A stretch of 64,000 nt of DNA from Pseudomonadota bacterium (GCA_039193195.1 JBCCWS010000007.1:1-64000), one strand, 5' to 3'; positions 9,917 through 21,482 are shown, numbered from the stretch's first letter. Numbers and translations: made by a program. Notes: generated by a model not told the origin, from the sequence alone.

Positions 9917-11293
9917 GTGGCACGTTCGATGACAGGTAAAAACCAGGCAGCTATGGCCGCCGCCGCTGGCGGTGCCACGGGCGGCAAGCTCACGGAGCTG
10001 CGCCAGCGCCTGATGTTTTTGATCGGCGCCCTGATCGTCTATCGCATCGGCACGTTCATTCCGGTGCCGGGGATCGATCCGGAAGCGCTCGCGCAGCTGT
10101 TTGAGAACCAGGGCAGCGGCTCGGTGTTGAACCTTTTCAACATGTTCTCCGGCGGCGCCCTCGAGCGTCTTAGCATCTTCGCCCTCGGGATCATGCCGTA
10201 CATCAGCATGTCCATCATCATGCAGATGATGTCTGTGATCCTGCCCAGCCTGGCCGCCCTGAAGAAGGAAGGCGAAGCCGGTCGACGCAAGATCACTCAG
10301 TACACTCGCTACGGCACGGTGGTGCTGGCGACCTTCCAGTCCGTGGCGGCCGCGTTAGCATTGCAGAGCCAGAACCTGGTCATCACCCCGGGCGTTCCCT
10401 TCGTGTTCACCGCGGCCGTGACCTTGGTCACCGGCACCGTGTTCCTCATGTGGCTGGGCGAGCAAATCACTGAGCGGGGTATCGGCAACGGTATCTCCAT
10501 GATCATTCTAGCCAGCATCCTGTCCGGCCTTCCCGCGGCGGTCGGGGGAACGATCAACCTCGTGGCTACCGGCCAGATGCAGAACTGGGTTGCCATCATT
10601 CTTTTTGTGCTAGTGCTCGCGGTCACGGCCTTCGTGGTGTTTGTCGAGCGCGCGCAGCGCCGCATCACCGTCAACTACGCGAAGCGCCAGCAGGGGCGCC
10701 GCGTGTTTCAAGGCCAACAGAGCCATCTGCCATTCAAACTGAACATGAGTGGTGTTATCCCGCCGATCTTCGCGTCGAGCTTGATCCTGTTCCCGGCCAC
10801 CATCGCAGGCTGGGTCAGCGGCTCTAGTGCTGACGGTCTCGGTTGGCTGCAGCGCTTTGCGGCAACGCTCGCCCCGGGCCAGCCGATCTACACGCTGACC
10901 TACGGCGCACTAATCATATTCTTTTGCTTCTTCTATACCGCCCTCATGTTCAATTCCCGTGAGACGGCCGACAACTTGAAGAAGTCGGGAGCATTCATCC
11001 CCGGAATTCGGCCGGGTCGCCAAACTGGCGAGTACATCGACACAGTGCTTACGCGTCTTACCCTCTGGGGTGCCCTGTACGTGACCGCCGTGTGCTTGAT
11101 GCCGGAGTTCATGATCATGCAGTTCCAGGTACCGTTCTACTTTGGCGGTACTTCTCTGCTGATCATTGTGGTGGTCGTAATGGACTTCATGGCGCAGGTT
11201 CAGGCGCACATGATGTCGCACCAGTACGAAGGCCTGATGAAGAAGGCAAACCTGAAGGGCTACAGCCGTTCGGGCGCCGGTCAGGTGAGGTAA
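9917..11293 (+). CDS. secY: Protein translocase subunit SecY
   Basis: Channel subunit of the Sec translocon, inner membrane. 458 residues from GTG, about 15 longer than E. coli. Ten hydrophobic spans are expected; visible are [20 protein letters not shown] (span 1), the plug region [20 protein letters not shown], and [19 protein letters not shown] before the last spans. The cytosolic tail [12 protein letters not shown] fits. 84 nt after rplO and 10 nt before rpmJ, as in other Gammaproteobacteria. Confidence 0.97.
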   Translation: MARSMTGKNQAAMAAAAGGATGGKLTELRQRLMFLIGALIVYRIGTFIPVPGIDPEALAQLFENQGSGSVLNLFNMFSGGALERLSIFALGIMPYISMSIIMQMMSVILPSLAALKKEGEAGRRKITQYTRYGTVVLATFQSVAAALALQSQNLVITPGVPFVFTAAVTLVTGTVFLMWLGEQITERGIGNGISMIILASILSGLPAAVGGTINLVATGQMQNWVAIILFVLVLAVTAFVVFVERAQRRITVNYAKRQQGRRVFQGQQSHLPFKLNMSGVIPPIFASSLILFPATIAGWVSGSSADGLGWLQRFAATLAPGQPIYTLTYGALIIFFCFFYTALMFNSRETADNLKKSGAFIPGIRPGRQTGEYIDTVLTRLTLWGALYVTAVCLMPEFMIMQFQVPFYFGGTSLLIIVVVVMDFMAQVQAHMMSHQYEGLMKKANLKGYSRSGAGQVR

Positions 11294-11303
11294 GGAGAGC
11301 GTC

Positions 11304-11420
11304 ATGAAGGTCCGCGCGTCGGTCAAAAAAATGTGCCGTAACTGCAAGATAATCAAGCGGAACGGCGTCATTCGGGTGATCTGTAGTTCGGAGCCCAAGC
11401 ACAAGCAGCGCCAGGGCTAA
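11304..11420 (+). CDS. rpmJ: 50S ribosomal protein L36 (zinc-binding form)
   Basis: 38-residue protein starting [19 protein letters not shown]. Zinc ligands C11, C14, C27 and H33 are all present. GGAGAGC ribosome-binding site just before ATG. Lies between secY and rpsM, its normal place. Confidence 0.96.
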   Translation: MKVRASVKKMCRNCKIIKRNGVIRVICSSEPKHKQRQG

Positions 11421-11433
11421 TCCCCAGCGCGTT

Positions 11434-11463
11434 CCGATCGTGCGCCGTGTAGGGGCACGACGG
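11434..11463 (+). promoter_or_regulatory. Hairpin in the leader of the alpha operon
   Basis: CCG (434-436), bulged A, TCGTGC (438-443), 11-nt loop, GCACGA (455-460), CGG (461-463). It stands in the 69-nt gap before rpsM, the position where S4 binds and represses the alpha operon in E. coli. Similarity to the known S4 pseudoknot is not established. Confidence 0.4.
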
Positions 11464-11489
11464 TTAGAGGAAGACCAGGAGTCAGGTAA

Positions 11490-11846
11490 ATGGCCCGCAT
11501 CGCAGGCATCAACATTCCGGCCCACAAGCACACGGTGATCGCGCTGACGTCGATCTACGGCATCGGCCGTACGACGGCGAAGCACATCTGCGCGAGCGCC
11601 AACGTGGAGCCGAGCACCAGGATTCGCGATCTCACCGAGGAGGAGGTTAGCCTCCTGCGTAACGAGGTGGGGCGTTACACGGTGGAGGGTGACCTGCGAC
11701 GTGAGGTCAACCTCAACATCAAGCGACTGATGGACCTCGGGACCTACCGCGGCATCCGTCACCGTCGTGGACTGCCGCTGCGTGGTCAGCGCACTCGCAC
11801 CAACGCGCGCACCCGCAAGGGCCCGCGTCGCATCATCAAGAAGTAA
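11490..11846 (+). CDS. rpsM: 30S ribosomal protein S13
   Basis: Head protein forming bridges to the large subunit. 118 residues, [21 protein letters not shown], helix-two-turn-helix, and the basic [16 protein letters not shown] tail. First gene of the alpha operon. Confidence 0.97.
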   Translation: MARIAGINIPAHKHTVIALTSIYGIGRTTAKHICASANVEPSTRIRDLTEEEVSLLRNEVGRYTVEGDLRREVNLNIKRLMDLGTYRGIRHRRGLPLRGQRTRTNARTRKGPRRIIKK

Positions 11847-11860
11847 GGCAGCGATAAGCC

Positions 11861-12244
11861 ATGGCGAAGCAGCAAACGAAGAAGAAGGTCAAGAAGCAGG
11901 TCATCGATGGCATTGCCCACATCCAGGCCTCCTTCAACAACACCATCATCACGATCACCGATCGTCAGGGCAACGCACTCTCTTGGGCGACCTCGGGAGG
12001 CTGCGGCTTCCGCGGTTCGCGCAAGAGCACGCCGTTCGCCGCGCAGGTGGCTGCCGAACGCGCCGGCCAGGCCGCACAGGACTACGGGTTAAAGAACCTG
12101 GAAGTTCGCGTGCGTGGGCCCGGTCCTGGCCGCGAGTCCGCCGTGCGTGCGTTGAATGCCGTGGGCTACCGCATCACCAGCATCGAAGACGTCACGCCGA
12201 TTCCGCACAACGGCTGTCGCCCGTCGAAGAAGCGTCGGGTTTAA
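11861..12244 (+). CDS. rpsK: 30S ribosomal protein S11
   Basis: Platform protein, 127 residues. Motifs [34 protein letters not shown] and the C-terminal [15 protein letters not shown] are canonical. Confidence 0.97.
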   Translation: MAKQQTKKKVKKQVIDGIAHIQASFNNTIITITDRQGNALSWATSGGCGFRGSRKSTPFAAQVAAERAGQAAQDYGLKNLEVRVRGPGPGRESAVRALNAVGYRITSIEDVTPIPHNGCRPSKKRRV

Positions 12245-12257
12245 GGATATCTAAGGT

Positions 12258-12878
12258 ATGGCTAAGTACACCGGTCCGAAGTGCAAGCTCTCCCGTCGTG
12301 AGGGCACCGATCTGTTTCTGAAGAGTGGCATCAAGCCGCTCGAGTCGAAGTGCAAGTCTGAAGTGCTGCCGGGCGGTGCCCAGGCGCGTCGTACTCGCTT
12401 GTCCGACTACGGCCTGCAGCTGCGCGAGAAGCAGAAGCTGCGCCGCATGTACGGCGTGCTGGAGAAGCAGTTCCGCAACTACTACAAGAGCGCTGCGGGG
12501 CAGAGGGGCTCCACCGGTGAGAACCTGCTGCGCATGCTCGAGTGTCGCCTCGACAATGTGGTCTACCGCATGGGCTTCGCTACCACGCGTGCCGAGGCGC
12601 GCCAGTTGGTGAACCACCGTGGTGTGACCGTCAACGGCACCACCGTCAACGTGCCTTCCTACCAGTGCGCAGGGGGTGACACGGTGCAGCTGCGGGAACG
12701 TGCCCGCAAGCAGTCCCGCGTGCAGGCTGCGCGCGAGATCGCAACTCAGGTTGGTCTGCCCGAGTGGGTAGAGGTGAACGAGCAGGAGATGAGCGGCGTC
12801 TTCAAGGCGGCGCCCGAACGCGATGACATCCTGCCGGACATCAACGAAAACCTGGTCGTCGAGCTTTACTCGAGGTAA
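12258..12878 (+). CDS. rpsD: 30S ribosomal protein S4
   Basis: Primary 16S rRNA binder and likely autoregulator of this operon. 206 residues, the family length. Contains [15 protein letters not shown], the S4 RNA-binding domain [20 protein letters not shown] and ends LVVELYSR. No N-terminal CxxC zinc cluster. Confidence 0.97.
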   Translation: MAKYTGPKCKLSRREGTDLFLKSGIKPLESKCKSEVLPGGAQARRTRLSDYGLQLREKQKLRRMYGVLEKQFRNYYKSAAGQRGSTGENLLRMLECRLDNVVYRMGFATTRAEARQLVNHRGVTVNGTTVNVPSYQCAGGDTVQLRERARKQSRVQAAREIATQVGLPEWVEVNEQEMSGVFKAAPERDDILPDINENLVVELYSR

Positions 12879-12886
12879 ACCGCTAC

Positions 12887-13888
12887 ATGGCAGCAGCATT
12901 GACAGAGTTCCTTCGTCCGAAAGTCGTCAAGGTCGACAAGATCACCGATCATCATGCGAAGATCGTGATCGAGCCGATGGAGCGTGGCTTTGGCCACACG
13001 CTAGGCAACGCGTTGCGCCGCATCCTGCTTTCTTCCATGCCGGGCTGCGCGATCGTCGAATCTGAGATCGAAGGGGTTCTGCACGAGTACACGAGCATCG
13101 AGGGCGTGCAGGAGGATGTTGTCGACATCCTGCTGAACCTCAAGCTTGTGGCGATCCGCATGCACGCGCGCGACGAGGCGATGCTCACTCTGACCAAGAG
13201 CGGCCCGGGGCCGGTCTACGCGGGCGACATCGACACGGGTCATGACATCGAGATCGTCAACCCAGAGCTAGTGATTTGCACGCTCAACGAGAGTGGCTCG
13301 ATCAACATGAACCTGCGCGTTGTGAAGGGTCGCGGCTTCCAGCCGGCGGCCCAGCGCGCCAGCTTCGACGAGGTCTCGCGCCCGATCGGTCGCCTGCTCC
13401 TCGATGCCAGCTTCAGCCCGATCCGCAAAGTCAGCTACACGGTGGAGTCCGCTCGCGTCGAGCAGCGCACGAACCTGGACAAGCTGATCCTGGACGTGGA
13501 AACCAACGCCACCATCGAGCCTGACGAAGCCATTCGTCGCGCCGGTGGCATCCTAAAGGACCAACTCTCCGTATTCGTCGATTTGCCGACGCAGCCGGAA
13601 GAGGTGGAAACCAAGCAGGATACGATCGACCCGATGCTGCTGCGTCCGGTGGACGAGCTCGAGCTCACCGTACGCTCGCTCAACTGCCTAAAGGCAGAGA
13701 ACATCAATTACATCGGTGACCTGGTCCAGCGCACCGAGGTGGAGCTGCTCCGCACGCCCAACCTCGGTAAGAAGTCGCTCAACGAGATCAAGGAAGTGCT
13801 GGAAAGCCACAGCCTTGGACTCGGCATGCGCCTGGACGGCTGGCCGCCATCGAACTTGAGCCAGGACGATCCGTTCTCACGGATCTGA
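12887..13888 (+). CDS. rpoA: RNA polymerase subunit alpha
   Basis: 333 residues. The N-terminal assembly domain carries [20 protein letters not shown]; after a linker the C-terminal domain (about 250-325) carries [19 protein letters not shown] and [16 protein letters not shown], the UP-element and activator contact surface. 8 nt after rpsD. Confidence 0.98.
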   Translation: MAAALTEFLRPKVVKVDKITDHHAKIVIEPMERGFGHTLGNALRRILLSSMPGCAIVESEIEGVLHEYTSIEGVQEDVVDILLNLKLVAIRMHARDEAMLTLTKSGPGPVYAGDIDTGHDIEIVNPELVICTLNESGSINMNLRVVKGRGFQPAAQRASFDEVSRPIGRLLLDASFSPIRKVSYTVESARVEQRTNLDKLILDVETNATIEPDEAIRRAGGILKDQLSVFVDLPTQPEEVETKQDTIDPMLLRPVDELELTVRSLNCLKAENINYIGDLVQRTEVELLRTPNLGKKSLNEIKEVLESHSLGLGMRLDGWPPSNLSQDDPFSRI

Positions 13889-13910
13889 CCGATTAACGGG
13901 ATAGAAGACC

Positions 13911-14309
13911 ATGCGCCATCGTCATTCCGGCCGCCAACTGAACCGCAACTCGTCGCACCGAAAGGCGATGTTCCGCAACATGTCCGCCAGCATGCTCACC
14001 CACGAGACGATTCGTACGACCCTCGCGAAGGCGAAAGAGCTGCGCCGTCACGTCGAGCCGCTTATCACGCTGGCCAAGACCGACAGCGTTGCCAACCGTC
14101 GCCTTGCCTTCGATCGCCTGCGTGACAAGGCAGTGGTCGCTAAGCTCTTCACGGACATCGCGCCCCGCTTCAAGGACCGCCCTGGAGGTTACCTGCGCAT
14201 TCTGAAGCTGGGCCCACGCCCGGGGGATGCTGCGCCGATGGCGCTCGTGCAGCTTGTCGAACTCGGCGAGCCGCAGACGCAAGGCGCGGACGTGGCGGCC
14301 GAAGCCTAG
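13911..14309 (+). CDS. rplQ: 50S ribosomal protein L17
   Basis: 132 residues, starting [20 protein letters not shown] with [21 protein letters not shown] in part. Last gene of the ribosomal superoperon. Confidence 0.97.
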   Translation: MRHRHSGRQLNRNSSHRKAMFRNMSASMLTHETIRTTLAKAKELRRHVEPLITLAKTDSVANRRLAFDRLRDKAVVAKLFTDIAPRFKDRPGGYLRILKLGPRPGDAAPMALVQLVELGEPQTQGADVAAEA

Positions 14310-14375
14310 CGACTGGTCAGCCGCTGGAGCGCTGGTGTACTCCGCGCTGATGATGAGCTGATGATTAATCGAGAG

Positions 14376-14398
14376 AAAGGGGCTTAGGCCCCTTTTTT
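14376..14398 (+). terminator. Rho-independent terminator of the ribosomal gene cluster
   Basis: AAAGGGGC (376-383) pairs with GCCCCTTT (388-395) around TTAG, followed by a T-run to 14398. About 65 nt after rplQ. The rest of 14310-14509 shows no gene. Confidence 0.9.
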
Positions 14399-14509
14399 CG
14401 TGGAGCCAATCGGCGCGCGACAGATGCGGTCACTGTGGGCTGGTGGTGAATGAAGGTCGCGCAGGCGAATAAGAAAGATAGGTACCTGTCACCCTATGCC
14501 CACGAAGGT

Positions 14510-16288
14510 CTAGTTTGGGTGCAGCGGCCACACCAAGGGGATCAGCGCGATCGCCGTAGCGCCTAGTAATAGGTTCAGCGGGATACCGAAGCGCAGATAG
14601 TCTGAGAATCGGTAGCCGCCGGGGCCGTAGACCATCAAGTTCGTTTGGTATCCTATCGGTGTGGCAAAGCTGGCGGAGGCAGCCATGGCGATGGCGACGG
14701 CGTACGGCAGCACGCTGACGCCCAGCGACTCAGCACCCGCCACGGCGATAGGGAACATTAGCACCGCAGCGGCGGCGTTGGTAATGAGTGATGTCATCAA
14801 CACCGTCATCACGTAGACCGCAGCTAGCAGCAGCACAGGGTTGCCGTCGGTGACCGTCAACATGGTGGTGGCTAGCCAGGCTGCCGCCCCGGATGCTTCC
14901 ACTGCCTGACCGATGCCATAGGCTGCGGCGATCACTACGACCACCTGAGTATCGACGCTGTTGCGTGCGATGGATCCCGTGCAACATCGCGTCAGCACCA
15001 TTGCGCCAGCCCCGAGCAACGCTGCCTGCAGCATGCTGGTGATGCCGGTTGCTGCCAGCAGCACCATGGCGCACAGGATCAGCCACGCGACGCCGGCTCG
15101 CTCGTGGCGCGGCGGCCGTGCGTCATGGATTGGGCGCAGGAGCAGGAAATCGCGGGAGTTGCGGTAGCGGCGCGAGAAGCCTTCCTCGGCTTCCAGCAGC
15201 AGCGTGTCCCCAGCGTGCAGCCGGATGTCTCCTAGCTTGCGCGCGATGCGCTGACCGTCGCGGGCGACGGCGATGACCACGGCGCCGTAGCGCCGGCGGA
15301 AGCGCGATTCCTTCACTGTCTTGTAGGCTGTTGGGCTGGTGGGCGAAACCACGGCCTCGATGAACTCGCGTGACCTGCGAGGGGAATCGAGCTTAAACAG
15401 CTGATCCGTAGCCGGCTGAAGGCCGCGAATCCGCTGTAGGTCGATAATGGACTCGGTCACCCCCGCGAACACCAGTCGGTCGCCAGCGTGGAGCATCTCT
15501 TTTGGGGTCACTGCTGGCAACACGTCGCCGTCGCGATCGATCTCGATCAGATACAGGCCTGGGAGATTTCGTAGCTGGGCCTGCTCCACGGTCTGCCCCA
15601 CGAGCGGGCCCTCGGGCTCGACGATCATCTCTACCGTGTACTCGCGTGGATTGCGAAGCTCTTCCACCGATGCATCGCGGTCGGGCAGCAGGCGATGAGA
15701 TGTCAGCAGTACGTAGGCGATGCCGATGATCGCCGACGGGACACCCACCAGGGCGAGCTCAGCGAAGGCGAGGCCGCGCACCTGTGGCTGCGCCAGCAGT
15801 AGACCATTTACGATTAGGTTCGTGGAGGTGCCTACGAGCGTGCAGCTCCCGCCGAGGATGGCGGCGTAGGACATGGGCATCATCAAACGCGATGGCGAAA
15901 TGCGCATTTTTTTGGCCCAGTCCAGCACCGCGGGGATAAAGCAGGCCACGACCGGTGTATTGTTGACGAAACCACTAGCGACCGTGACCGGGAGCATCAA
16001 TAGCAGCTGGGCAGATGCTACCGATCGAGCTCGGTGGAACAGGCCACGCACCACGACATCCAAAGCGCCGGTCTCGCGCAAGCCGGCGGCGACCACGTAG
16101 AGCACGGCCACGGTGATTGTTCCCTCGTTTGCGAAGCCCGCCAGGCCGCTCGCTGCGCCGATGACGCCGCCGCCGAGCAATACGGTCAGTCCGCCCATGA
16201 GCACGATGTCAGGAGCGGCGCGGGTGAAGACGAGGGTGCCGACGCATCCGAACAGGACGGCAACGGTCACCAGAAGATCGAGAGTCAA
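14510..16288 (-). CDS. SLC13/DASS-type permease with two TrkA-C domains
   Basis: Inner-membrane anion symporter of the SLC13 (ion transporter superfamily) type. About 592 residues. Hydrophobic N-terminal half, two central cytoplasmic RCK-C (TrkA-C) domains at roughly 205-285 and 300-380 (EPEGPLVGQTVEQAQLRNLPG and LHAGDTLLLEAEEGF), then a second membrane half. SFVNNTPVV-like GFVNNTPVVACFIP and SLITNAAAAVLMFPIA are the family signature helices. A TTG at 16288 has GGAG five bases upstream; a TTG at 16303 is possible but lacks a site. Substrate unknown; sulfate is suggested by related proteins and by sat-cysC nearby, but weakly. Opposite in direction to the ribosomal cluster. Confidence 0.85.
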   Translation of the reverse strand: MTLDLLVTVAVLFGCVGTLVFTRAAPDIVLMGGLTVLLGGGVIGAASGLAGFANEGTITVAVLYVVAAGLRETGALDVVVRGLFHRARSVASAQLLLMLPVTVASGFVNNTPVVACFIPAVLDWAKKMRISPSRLMMPMSYAAILGGSCTLVGTSTNLIVNGLLLAQPQVRGLAFAELALVGVPSAIIGIAYVLLTSHRLLPDRDASVEELRNPREYTVEMIVEPEGPLVGQTVEQAQLRNLPGLYLIEIDRDGDVLPAVTPKEMLHAGDRLVFAGVTESIIDLQRIRGLQPATDQLFKLDSPRRSREFIEAVVSPTSPTAYKTVKESRFRRRYGAVVIAVARDGQRIARKLGDIRLHAGDTLLLEAEEGFSRRYRNSRDFLLLRPIHDARPPRHERAGVAWLILCAMVLLAATGITSMLQAALLGAGAMVLTRCCTGSIARNSVDTQVVVVIAAAYGIGQAVEASGAAAWLATTMLTVTDGNPVLLLAAVYVMTVLMTSLITNAAAAVLMFPIAVAGAESLGVSVLPYAVAIAMAASASFATPIGYQTNLMVYGPGGYRFSDYLRFGIPLNLLLGATAIALIPLVWPLHPN

Positions 16289-16342
16289 AGGAGCTCCAAG
16301 CAACGCGCCGCGTTGCTGGCGGCAGCCTCGGGAGTATAGCGG

Positions 16343-16759
16343 TCAGTGCTGGCGGTAGCGGATCTCGATACGGTAGTGCAGCTCGTGAAGGCAGCGGCGC
16401 TGCGAGGCGCCGGGAGGTGACTCTACGCCAGCACACACACCTGTACCAACCACCTTGGTGCGGCTAGCGGACATGGCGCGATCGATGAGCCCGAGTAGTT
16501 CGAAACCGCCCTGGCGGCAGCTGGGATTCTTACAGCGGAAACTCAGGCTGGCGCGGGACCTTGCATCGAAGGTACGCGTGTGTGGACGTGTGCCGTGCTC
16601 GCCGTCAGGGGAGGAGAAGCGCAGGGTCATGGCGACCGTATCAACCTCGGGGTACACGGTACCTAGCTGCGGGATGTCATCCAGCGCCAGTCGGCGAGGC
16701 TCACGTCCCCCCGGTGTACCGAGGAGGCGCGCAGCCACTTTGCGAAGTGAATTCAACAC
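16343..16759 (-). CDS. Conserved Cys-rich small protein, possible zinc ribbon
   Basis: 138 residues from GTG at 16759, chosen because AAGGAG lies 9 nt upstream; an in-frame start at 16864 lacks such a site. Four cysteines, C76 and C81 (FRCKNPSC), C109 and C123 (RRCLHELHY), could bind one metal ion. The part around RCKNPSC and the C-terminal ELHYRIEIRY recall a family of unannotated gammaproteobacterial proteins, but I cannot name it. It lies downstream of uvrA in the same direction with a gap of about 130 nt. No signal peptide or membrane span. Function unknown. Confidence 0.6.
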   Translation of the reverse strand: MLNSLRKVAARLLGTPGGREPRRLALDDIPQLGTVYPEVDTVAMTLRFSSPDGEHGTRPHTRTFDARSRASLSFRCKNPSCRQGGFELLGLIDRAMSASRTKVVGTGVCAGVESPPGASQRRCLHELHYRIEIRYRQH

Positions 16760-16891
16760 CCGTTCTCGCTCCTTGAGGTGTGGTGCTGCAGGGAAATTCG
16801 TCGCTTCCGGGCGACATGGGAAAGCTTGCACGAGCGAACCTGTCGTGCAACGGGTACAGGTCACAAAACGAGATGGCGCGTGCCTGGCCGC

Positions 16892-19759
16892 CTAAGCGTT
16901 TGAGACCGAACTGTCTCCACTTCGGGCAGGCCGCTCCCCTTGGGTAAGTAGCTGTCGCAGGAACGCACCCGTGTAGGAGTGCTCCACTTGCGCAAGAGCT
17001 TCTGGCGTACCGGTTGCCAGTACCTCACCGCCGCCCGCCCCACCTTCAGGGCCGAGATCGATCACCCAGTCGGCGGTTTTGATCACGTCCAGGTTGTGTT
17101 CGATCACGATGACCGTATTACCCGCGTCACGCAGGCGGTGGAGTACGGCAAGGAGTTGTGCCACATCGTGGAAGTGTAGGCCCGTTGTCGGCTCATCCAG
17201 CAGGTAGAGGGTGCGCCCCGTGGAGCGCTTGGCCAGCTCACGTGCTAGCTTGACTCGCTGAGCCTCACCGCCAGACAGGGTGGTGGCGCTCTGGCCGAGC
17301 TTGACGTAGGACAGGCCTACGTCGAGCACGGTCTGCAGGCGGTGGGCAATGATAGGGACGTTGGCGAAGAAGTCGCGGGCCTCCTCAATGCTCATTTCCA
17401 GGACTTCGTGAATGTTCTTTCCCTTGTAGGTGACCTCCAGCGTCTCGCGGTTGAAGCGTCGGCCGTTGCAGACATCACAGGGCACGAACACATCGGGCAG
17501 GAAGTGCATTTCAACCTTGATTACGCCATCACCCTGGCAGGCCTCGCACCGGCCGCCACGAACGTTGAAGCTGAAGCGACCTGGCTTGTAGCCCCGACTA
17601 CGAGCCTCCTGGGTGCCGGCGAAGAGCTCGCGAATGGGCGTGAGTACACCGGTGTAGGTTGCAGGGTTCGAGCGCGGCGTGCGGCCGATGGGGGCCTGGC
17701 TGATGTCGATCACACGGTCGATTAGATCGAGGCCTTCGAACGCCGTATGAGGGGCGGGCTCGTCTTCCTTCTGGCCGAGGCCGGTCTTTACAGCGCGGAA
17801 CAGGGTCTCGTTGATCAAGGTCGATTTGCCGGACCCCGAGACGCCGGTAACGCAAGACATCAGTCCAACTGGGAACGCAATGTCTACGTGCTTGAGGTTG
17901 TTGCCACTAGCTCCCTTGAGAAGCAGCTGCGCGTCGCCAGGCGCCTTGCGGTCCTTGGGGACCTCGATCTTGCGCTTCCCGCTAAGGTACTGACCTGTCA
18001 GGGATGCAGGGTTCGCGAGTACTTCTTGGGGCGATCCCTGTGCCACGACCTGTCCACCGTGAACGCCGGCGCCCGGGCCCATGTCTACGACGTGATTGGC
18101 GTGCAGGATTGCCTCGCTGTCATGCTCTACGACGATCACCGTGTTCCCGATATCTCGTAGGTGCTCGAGCGTGCCAAGAAGCTTCTCGTTGTCGCGCTGA
18201 TGCAGTCCAATGGAAGGTTCATCCAATACGTACATGACGCCGACCAAGCCTGAGCCTATCTGGCTCGCCAGGCGGATACGCTGGGCTTCGCCGCCTGAGA
18301 GGCTGTCGGCGCTGCGGTCGAGCGATAGGTAGTTGAGTCCTACATCGACCAAAAAACCCAGGCGACTGCGAATCTCCTTCACCACCCGCTGGGCGATCTC
18401 GCCTCGCCATCCCTGCACCTTTAAGTCATCGAAGAATGCGCAGGCATCCTCGATGGAAAGAGCGGTGATCTGGGGGAGCGAGGAATCGCCCACGAACACA
18501 TTGCGGGCGTACTCGTTCAGGCGGGTGCCGTGGCACGAGGGGCAGCGCCGGGTAGTTTGGAATCGCCCAAGTTCCTCGCGTACGTTCGCCGAGTCAGTCT
18601 CTCGGTAGCGCCGCTCCATGTTCGGTAGGATGCCCTCGAAGCTGTGCCGTCTCGAGGTGGTTTTGCCACGGCCATCGAGGTAGTGGAAGTCGATCTCTTC
18701 ATCGCCGCTGCCGTTTAGTACGAGGTCTTGGTGACGTTCGTCCAGTGATGAAAATGGTGCCTCCAAATCGAAGCCGTAGTGCAATGCTAACGATTTCATT
18801 AGCATGAAATAGTAGGCGTTGCGTCGATACCATCCGCGAATCGCGCCGCCTGCGATAGACAGTTCCGGGTGGGTGACGATGCGGTTGGCGTCGAAGTAGC
18901 GGGTGACCCCTAGACCGTCGCAGGTTTGGCAGGCGCCGGCTGGGTTGTTGAAGGAAAACAGGCGTGGCTCGAGCTCTGGGATGCTGAATCCACAGTACCG
19001 GCAGGCGAAACGATCAGAGAAGACGATTGGGGCATCATCGGGGCGCTCAAGGCTGATCACGCTCGCGACGCCGTTGCCGAGGGCGAGCGCCGTCTCGAAG
19101 GACTCGGCGAGGCGGAGCTTGAGGTCTTCCCGCACGCGGAAGCGATCCACCACGACGTCGATGTCATGGCGCTTGCGCGCATCAAGCGACGGCGCTTCAT
19201 CCAACTCGAAGAGCTCGCCGTCGATGCGGGCGCGTACAAAGCCACGCGCCCGAAGTTCATCGAACAGTGCGGCGTGCTCGCCCTTCCGGCCGCGCACCAT
19301 CGGCGCGAGCAGCATCATGCGCTGCCCCTCCGGTTGGGCGAGCACTTGGTCTACCATCTGACTGACCGTTTGAGCCACGAGATCGACGTCGTGCTCGGGG
19401 CAGCGCGGGATGCCCGCGCGAGCGAAGAGAAGTCTGAGGTAGTCGTAGATCTCCGTGACCGTACCAACAGTCGATCGGGGATTGTGCGACGTGGACTTCT
19501 GTTCGATGGAGATCGCTGGCGATAGTCCATCGATATGGTCGACGTCCGGCTTTTCCATCAACGAGAGGAACTGGCGCGCGTACGCGGATAGGGACTCCAC
19601 GTAACGTCGTTGACCCTCGGCGTAGATCGTGTCGAAGGCGAGCGACGACTTGCCCGAGCCAGAAAGGCCCGTGATGACGATCAATCGATCTCGCGGCAAC
19701 GTGACGTCGACGTCGCGCAGATTGTGGGTGCGGGCACCCCGGACGTTGATGACGGACAT
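16892..19759 (-). CDS. uvrA: UvrABC system protein A
   Basis: Damage-recognition ATPase of nucleotide excision repair. 955 residues from ATG at 19759 ([19 protein letters not shown]), matching the family start; an in-frame TTG at 19792 adds 11 unrelated residues. Two ABC modules with Walker [14 protein letters not shown] and [12 protein letters not shown], two signature motifs [11 protein letters not shown] and [12 protein letters not shown], and zinc modules including CRYCGFS...CQTC and CEACQGDG...CDVCNGRR. No SOS (LexA) box of CTGT-N8-ACAG form is visible upstream. Divergent from the MFS gene. Confidence 0.98.
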   Translation of the reverse strand: MSVINVRGARTHNLRDVDVTLPRDRLIVITGLSGSGKSSLAFDTIYAEGQRRYVESLSAYARQFLSLMEKPDVDHIDGLSPAISIEQKSTSHNPRSTVGTVTEIYDYLRLLFARAGIPRCPEHDVDLVAQTVSQMVDQVLAQPEGQRMMLLAPMVRGRKGEHAALFDELRARGFVRARIDGELFELDEAPSLDARKRHDIDVVVDRFRVREDLKLRLAESFETALALGNGVASVISLERPDDAPIVFSDRFACRYCGFSIPELEPRLFSFNNPAGACQTCDGLGVTRYFDANRIVTHPELSIAGGAIRGWYRRNAYYFMLMKSLALHYGFDLEAPFSSLDERHQDLVLNGSGDEEIDFHYLDGRGKTTSRRHSFEGILPNMERRYRETDSANVREELGRFQTTRRCPSCHGTRLNEYARNVFVGDSSLPQITALSIEDACAFFDDLKVQGWRGEIAQRVVKEIRSRLGFLVDVGLNYLSLDRSADSLSGGEAQRIRLASQIGSGLVGVMYVLDEPSIGLHQRDNEKLLGTLEHLRDIGNTVIVVEHDSEAILHANHVVDMGPGAGVHGGQVVAQGSPQEVLANPASLTGQYLSGKRKIEVPKDRKAPGDAQLLLKGASGNNLKHVDIAFPVGLMSCVTGVSGSGKSTLINETLFRAVKTGLGQKEDEPAPHTAFEGLDLIDRVIDISQAPIGRTPRSNPATYTGVLTPIRELFAGTQEARSRGYKPGRFSFNVRGGRCEACQGDGVIKVEMHFLPDVFVPCDVCNGRRFNRETLEVTYKGKNIHEVLEMSIEEARDFFANVPIIAHRLQTVLDVGLSYVKLGQSATTLSGGEAQRVKLARELAKRSTGRTLYLLDEPTTGLHFHDVAQLLAVLHRLRDAGNTVIVIEHNLDVIKTADWVIDLGPEGGAGGGEVLATGTPEALAQVEHSYTGAFLRQLLTQGERPARSGDSSVSNA

Positions 19760-19890
19760 GCGTTTCGCAGGGCTGGCGCCAGCGCAGGGCAAACCCCCGA
19801 CTATACGACCGGGAGCTGTCCGCTGCCAAAGCGCAGGACGATTGCTTTGATCGTCTGGGGATTTGGTTCGTTTCGGCCTAGGCCGGGGCG

Positions 19891-21165
19891 ATGACCGAGG
19901 CAGCTGCTACCATACGCGCCCGCTTGCAGCTCCATACACGGAATCACCTTTTGGCCACCCCCGCCGACGCGACTCAGACCAGGCTTCTCCCAGCCGAAGG
20001 CCGCGCCATCGGTGTCCTCTCACTGGTGGTGGTGTGCCGCATGCTCGGCTTGTTCATGATTCTGCCCGTGCTAGCAGTGCACACGGCAGACTACGCCGGC
20101 GCGACGCCCGCCCTGATCGGCCTGGTCATTGGTGCGTATGGCATCACCCAAGCGGCTCTGCAGATACCCTTTGGTCTTCTGTCCGATCGCATCGGGCGTC
20201 GGCCGGTCATCGTGGCCGGTTTATGCCTGTTGGCGGCGGGGTCCGTGCTCGCGGCGACGGCGCAAACGCTGCCGGTGCTGATCGTAGCGCGCGTGTTGCA
20301 GGGTGCCGGTGCGATCTCCGCAGCCGCCACGGCGTTGCTGGCTGACCTCACGCGCTTTGAGGTGCGCACCCGTGCGATGGCGCTGCTGGGTGCGAGCATC
20401 GGTGCGTCCTTCATGCTATCGCTCGTCCTGGGGCCGCTGCTGGGCGCCTGGCTCGGTGCTCGTTCCATCTTCTGGCTCACCGGCGCCCTCGCCTTGGGCG
20501 GTGTGGTGCTCGTGCTCGGCGCTGTGCCAAACCCGCCGACGCATGCCCGAAGCGCTGCTCTGCTCGATCGTGCTCGACTGGCGGAAGTGTTCGCCTCGCC
20601 CTCCCTCCTGCGGTTAGATGCCGGGGTATTCCTAGTCCATATGCAGCTGACCGCTCTCTTCGTGGCGGTGCCGTTGGTGCTGCGCGATGAGCTGGGCCTA
20701 GCGGCAGGTCGCCACTGGCAGGTTTACGTGCTGGCCATCCTCACCTCCTTGTTGGCCACCGTGCCGATGATCCGTGCGCTAGAGCGAGGCACGGGTGCTC
20801 GACGCCTTTGGGTGCTGGCCCTCATTGCCCTGGCGGTCTCGCAGGCACTGCTCGCCCTCGGTTTCGGCAGTCTTCCGGTGCTCATCGGTGCGCTGATACT
20901 CTTTTTCGTCGGTTTCAACTTCATCGAAGCGAGGTTGCCTGCCGAGGTCACCCGGGAGGCACCCGGGGACTTGCGGGGTGCGGCGACTGGCGTCTACGCC
21001 AGCAGCCAGTTCTTCGGCGCTTTCGTCGGCGGCAGCGTCGGGGGTCTGCTCTACGGATACGGCGGTCCGAGTGCCGTGTTCGCCTTCGGGGCCGCCGCTG
21101 CAGCTCTCTGGTTGGGGCTTCTGGGCGAGGCTGGTGAGTCGGCTCCGGTCGATCTGTCGAGGTGA
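19891..21165 (+). CDS. MFS transporter
   Basis: Twelve-span major facilitator, 424 residues. After about 38 polar residues, span 1 begins at [17 protein letters not shown]. Motif [15 protein letters not shown] follows span 2 and [12 protein letters not shown] is in span 5. It resembles YajR-type transporters without the C-terminal domain. A transporter between uvrA and ssb is also found in Pseudomonas, so this is inherited order. Substrate unknown. Confidence 0.85.
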   Translation: MTEAAATIRARLQLHTRNHLLATPADATQTRLLPAEGRAIGVLSLVVVCRMLGLFMILPVLAVHTADYAGATPALIGLVIGAYGITQAALQIPFGLLSDRIGRRPVIVAGLCLLAAGSVLAATAQTLPVLIVARVLQGAGAISAAATALLADLTRFEVRTRAMALLGASIGASFMLSLVLGPLLGAWLGARSIFWLTGALALGGVVLVLGAVPNPPTHARSAALLDRARLAEVFASPSLLRLDAGVFLVHMQLTALFVAVPLVLRDELGLAAGRHWQVYVLAILTSLLATVPMIRALERGTGARRLWVLALIALAVSQALLALGFGSLPVLIGALILFFVGFNFIEARLPAEVTREAPGDLRGAATGVYASSQFFGAFVGGSVGGLLYGYGGPSAVFAFGAAAAALWLGLLGEAGESAPVDLSR

Positions 21166-21234
21166 CTGTCGGTAAACGCGACGGAGTCCCCCACGTTGTG
21201 TCAAGCGGGCCGTGAGTTTTGCACTGCATCGGAA

Positions 21235-21240
21235 TATAAT
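21235..21240 (+). promoter_or_regulatory. Candidate -10 box upstream of ssb
   Basis: A perfect TATAAT stands 243 nt before the ssb start, in a GC-rich 317-nt gap (21166-21482). No good -35 box is seen at 16-18 nt. The rest of the gap holds no supported gene; a 69-codon reading at 21212-21421 has no family features. Confidence 0.3.
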
Positions 21241-21482
21241 TGCCTTCCTCGACCAGCCGGCCGGCAATGAGCTGCCATCCAAGCGCGCTATCGCGCGGCG
21301 GCACCAAAAAACGCTGAGCACTGTGGCTGCGGTGCCGGGGCTATTATGCGAAGGGCAACGGAACTGCCGCGTCACCAGCTGGCGATGGCGGCATCGCCGA
21401 CGCTGTTCGCGGGAGCTCTAAGCGGGTTGCCGTCGTTACCGCGCGACGCATGATTGCGCAGCGCTCAAGGAGGAAGGTCGAT

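Noticed and set aside
19760-19890. SOS box between uvrA and the MFS gene
   Set aside because: No CTGT-N8-ACAG palindrome; only an isolated CTGT is seen.
21212-21421. A 69-codon open frame before ssb
   Set aside because: Begins upstream of the TATAAT box, Arg/Trp-rich end, no ribosome-binding site or family.
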